Source: Propionivibrio sp.
GTDB lineage: Bacteria > Pseudomonadota > Gammaproteobacteria > Burkholderiales > Rhodocyclaceae
Direction: 5' to 3'
Length of the DNA stretch: 6,381 bases
Assembly: GCA_017990155.1 (NCBI GenBank)
Contig: JAGNOM010000167.1
Coordinates: 1-6,381 of the forward strand
The notes under the pieces are model-generated. The model was not told the origin of the DNA, searched no databases, and worked only from the letters and a program-made list of their open reading frames with translations. A program made the translations under genes and the position numbers. Shown here one piece after another: positions 5,867-6,381 of the stretch; position 1 is the first letter of the stretch, and each line of letters begins with the position of its first letter.

Positions 5867-5873
5867 GAGGAGA
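5867..5873 (+). promoter_or_regulatory. Shine-Dalgarno sequence that fixes the etfB TTG start
   Basis: GAGGAGA lies 6 nt before TTG at 5880. The only in-frame ATG nearby (5865) overlaps this purine tract and has no ribosome binding site of its own, so the TTG is preferred. Confidence 0.75.
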
Positions 5874-5879
5874 TCCACT

Positions 5880-6381
5880 TTGAAGATCCTTGTTCCAGTC
5901 AAACGAGTCGTCGATTACAACGTCAAGGTTCGAGTCAAGGCCGACGGTTCGGGGCTCGATCTGGCGAACGTCAAGATGTCGATGAACCCGTTCGACGAAA
6001 TCGCCATCGAGGAGGCGGTTCGTCTCAAGGAGGCCGGCGTGGCGACCGAGGTCGTCGCCGTATCGGCCGGGGTCGCGGCTTGCCAGGAGACTTTGCGTAC
6101 GGCGATGGCGCTCGGCGCCGATCGGGCGATCCTGATCGAAACCGAGGCTGAGTTGCAGCCGTTGGCGGTTGCCAAGCTGCTCAAGGCGGTTTGCGAGCGC
6201 GAACAGCCGCAAATCGTCCTGTGCGGAAAGCAGGCGATTGACGACGACGCCAACCAGACCGGCCAGATGACCGCTGCGCTGCTCGGCTGGCCGCAGGCGA
6301 CCTTCGCCTCGAAAGTGGCCGTTGCGGATGGCAAGGCGACGGTCGAGCGCGAAATCGACGGCGGTTTGGAGACGGTTTCGG
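5880..6381 (+). CDS. etfB: Electron transfer flavoprotein beta subunit, N-terminal part, truncated by window edge
   Basis: EtfB pairs with EtfA to carry electrons from acyl-CoA and related dehydrogenases to ETF:quinone oxidoreductase. The beta subunit holds AMP structurally and helps contact dehydrogenases. The 167 residues seen are about two thirds of the usual ~250. They follow the human/group I ETFB pattern closely: MKILVPVKRVVDYNVKVRVK at 1-20, MNPFDEIAIEEAVRLKEAG at 35-53, CQETLRTAMALGADR at 68-82, the AMP-loop motif GKQAIDDDANQTGQM at 116-130, and family signature VEREIDGGLETV at 155-166. The start is TTG, chosen for the GAGGAGA 6 nt upstream and the conserved MKILVPVKR N-terminus. An in-frame ATG at 5865 would add MRRST without a ribosome binding site. 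The motif set argues for a housekeeping fatty/amino-acid oxidation ETF rather than a FixB/bifurcating type. etfA is expected just downstream. The upstream operator array suggests control by the divergent TetR. Confidence 0.95.
   Translation, partial: MKILVPVKRVVDYNVKVRVKADGSGLDLANVKMSMNPFDEIAIEEAVRLKEAGVATEVVAVSAGVAACQETLRTAMALGADRAILIETEAELQPLAVAKLLKAVCEREQPQIVLCGKQAIDDDANQTGQMTAALLGWPQATFASKVAVADGKATVEREIDGGLETVS

Noticed and set aside
5738..6151. Plus-strand frame of 137 codons running from the promoter region into etfB
   Set aside because: It begins inside the -35 box, is out of frame with the conserved EtfB sequence and turns into an Arg/Gly-rich shadow.

Overview
The window is GC-rich, densely coded DNA. 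It looks like a chromosomal region of a betaproteobacterium, most likely Rhodocyclales-like (Azoarcus/Thauera/Dechloromonas type). I infer this from the CysB-type regulator, the TauE/SafE - sulfite reductase gene order, the group I (mitochondrial-type) ETF beta subunit and the HDOD/GGDEF signalling protein. No database search was possible, so the taxonomic placement is an inference. I see no tRNA, rRNA, CRISPR array, insertion sequence or other mobile element.

Region 1 (1-3053) is a sulfur-assimilation regulator locus. A cysB gene (plus strand, 1770-2717) diverges from a minus-strand pair: a TauE/SafE-type sulfite/sulfonate exporter (1651-875) followed 30 bp later by the N-terminal half of a siroheme nitrite/sulfite reductase, CysI (844 to beyond base 1). 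The 118-bp divergent region holds an AT-rich cluster of inverted half-sites (1724-1744) that overlaps a plausible -35 element for the exporter-reductase operon. This fits CysB activating that operon and controlling itself. A small two-helix membrane protein of unknown function (2701-3045) overlaps the 3' end of cysB. It ends inside a hairpin that probably serves as a terminator between convergent genes.

Region 2 (3059-4987, minus strand) encodes one 642-residue signalling protein with the order HDOD - receiver - GGDEF. The diguanylate cyclase site (GGEEF) and the inhibitory RxxD site look intact. The receiver domain keeps its Asp and Lys but lacks the acidic pair and the switch Thr/Ser, so it may not work as a normal phosphoacceptor.

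Region 3 (5054-6381) is a TetR-family repressor (minus strand) divergent from etfB, the beta subunit of electron-transfer flavoprotein, which runs off the window and begins with TTG. The 205 bp between them holds a near-consensus sigma70 promoter (TTGACA, 17 bp, TATGCT) overlain by two 20-bp palindromes. These are made of four CATAC/GTATG half-sites set exactly 11 bp apart. This is the clearest regulatory structure in the window and suggests that the TetR protein represses etfB, and hence acyl-CoA dehydrogenase electron flow, until an unknown ligand (perhaps an acyl-CoA) appears.

No wholly new multi-gene system is evident. The items most worth a second look are the etfB operator array, the degenerate-receiver HDOD-REC-GGDEF fusion, the Ala at the sulfate-pocket position 202 of CysB, and the small membrane gene tied to cysB.
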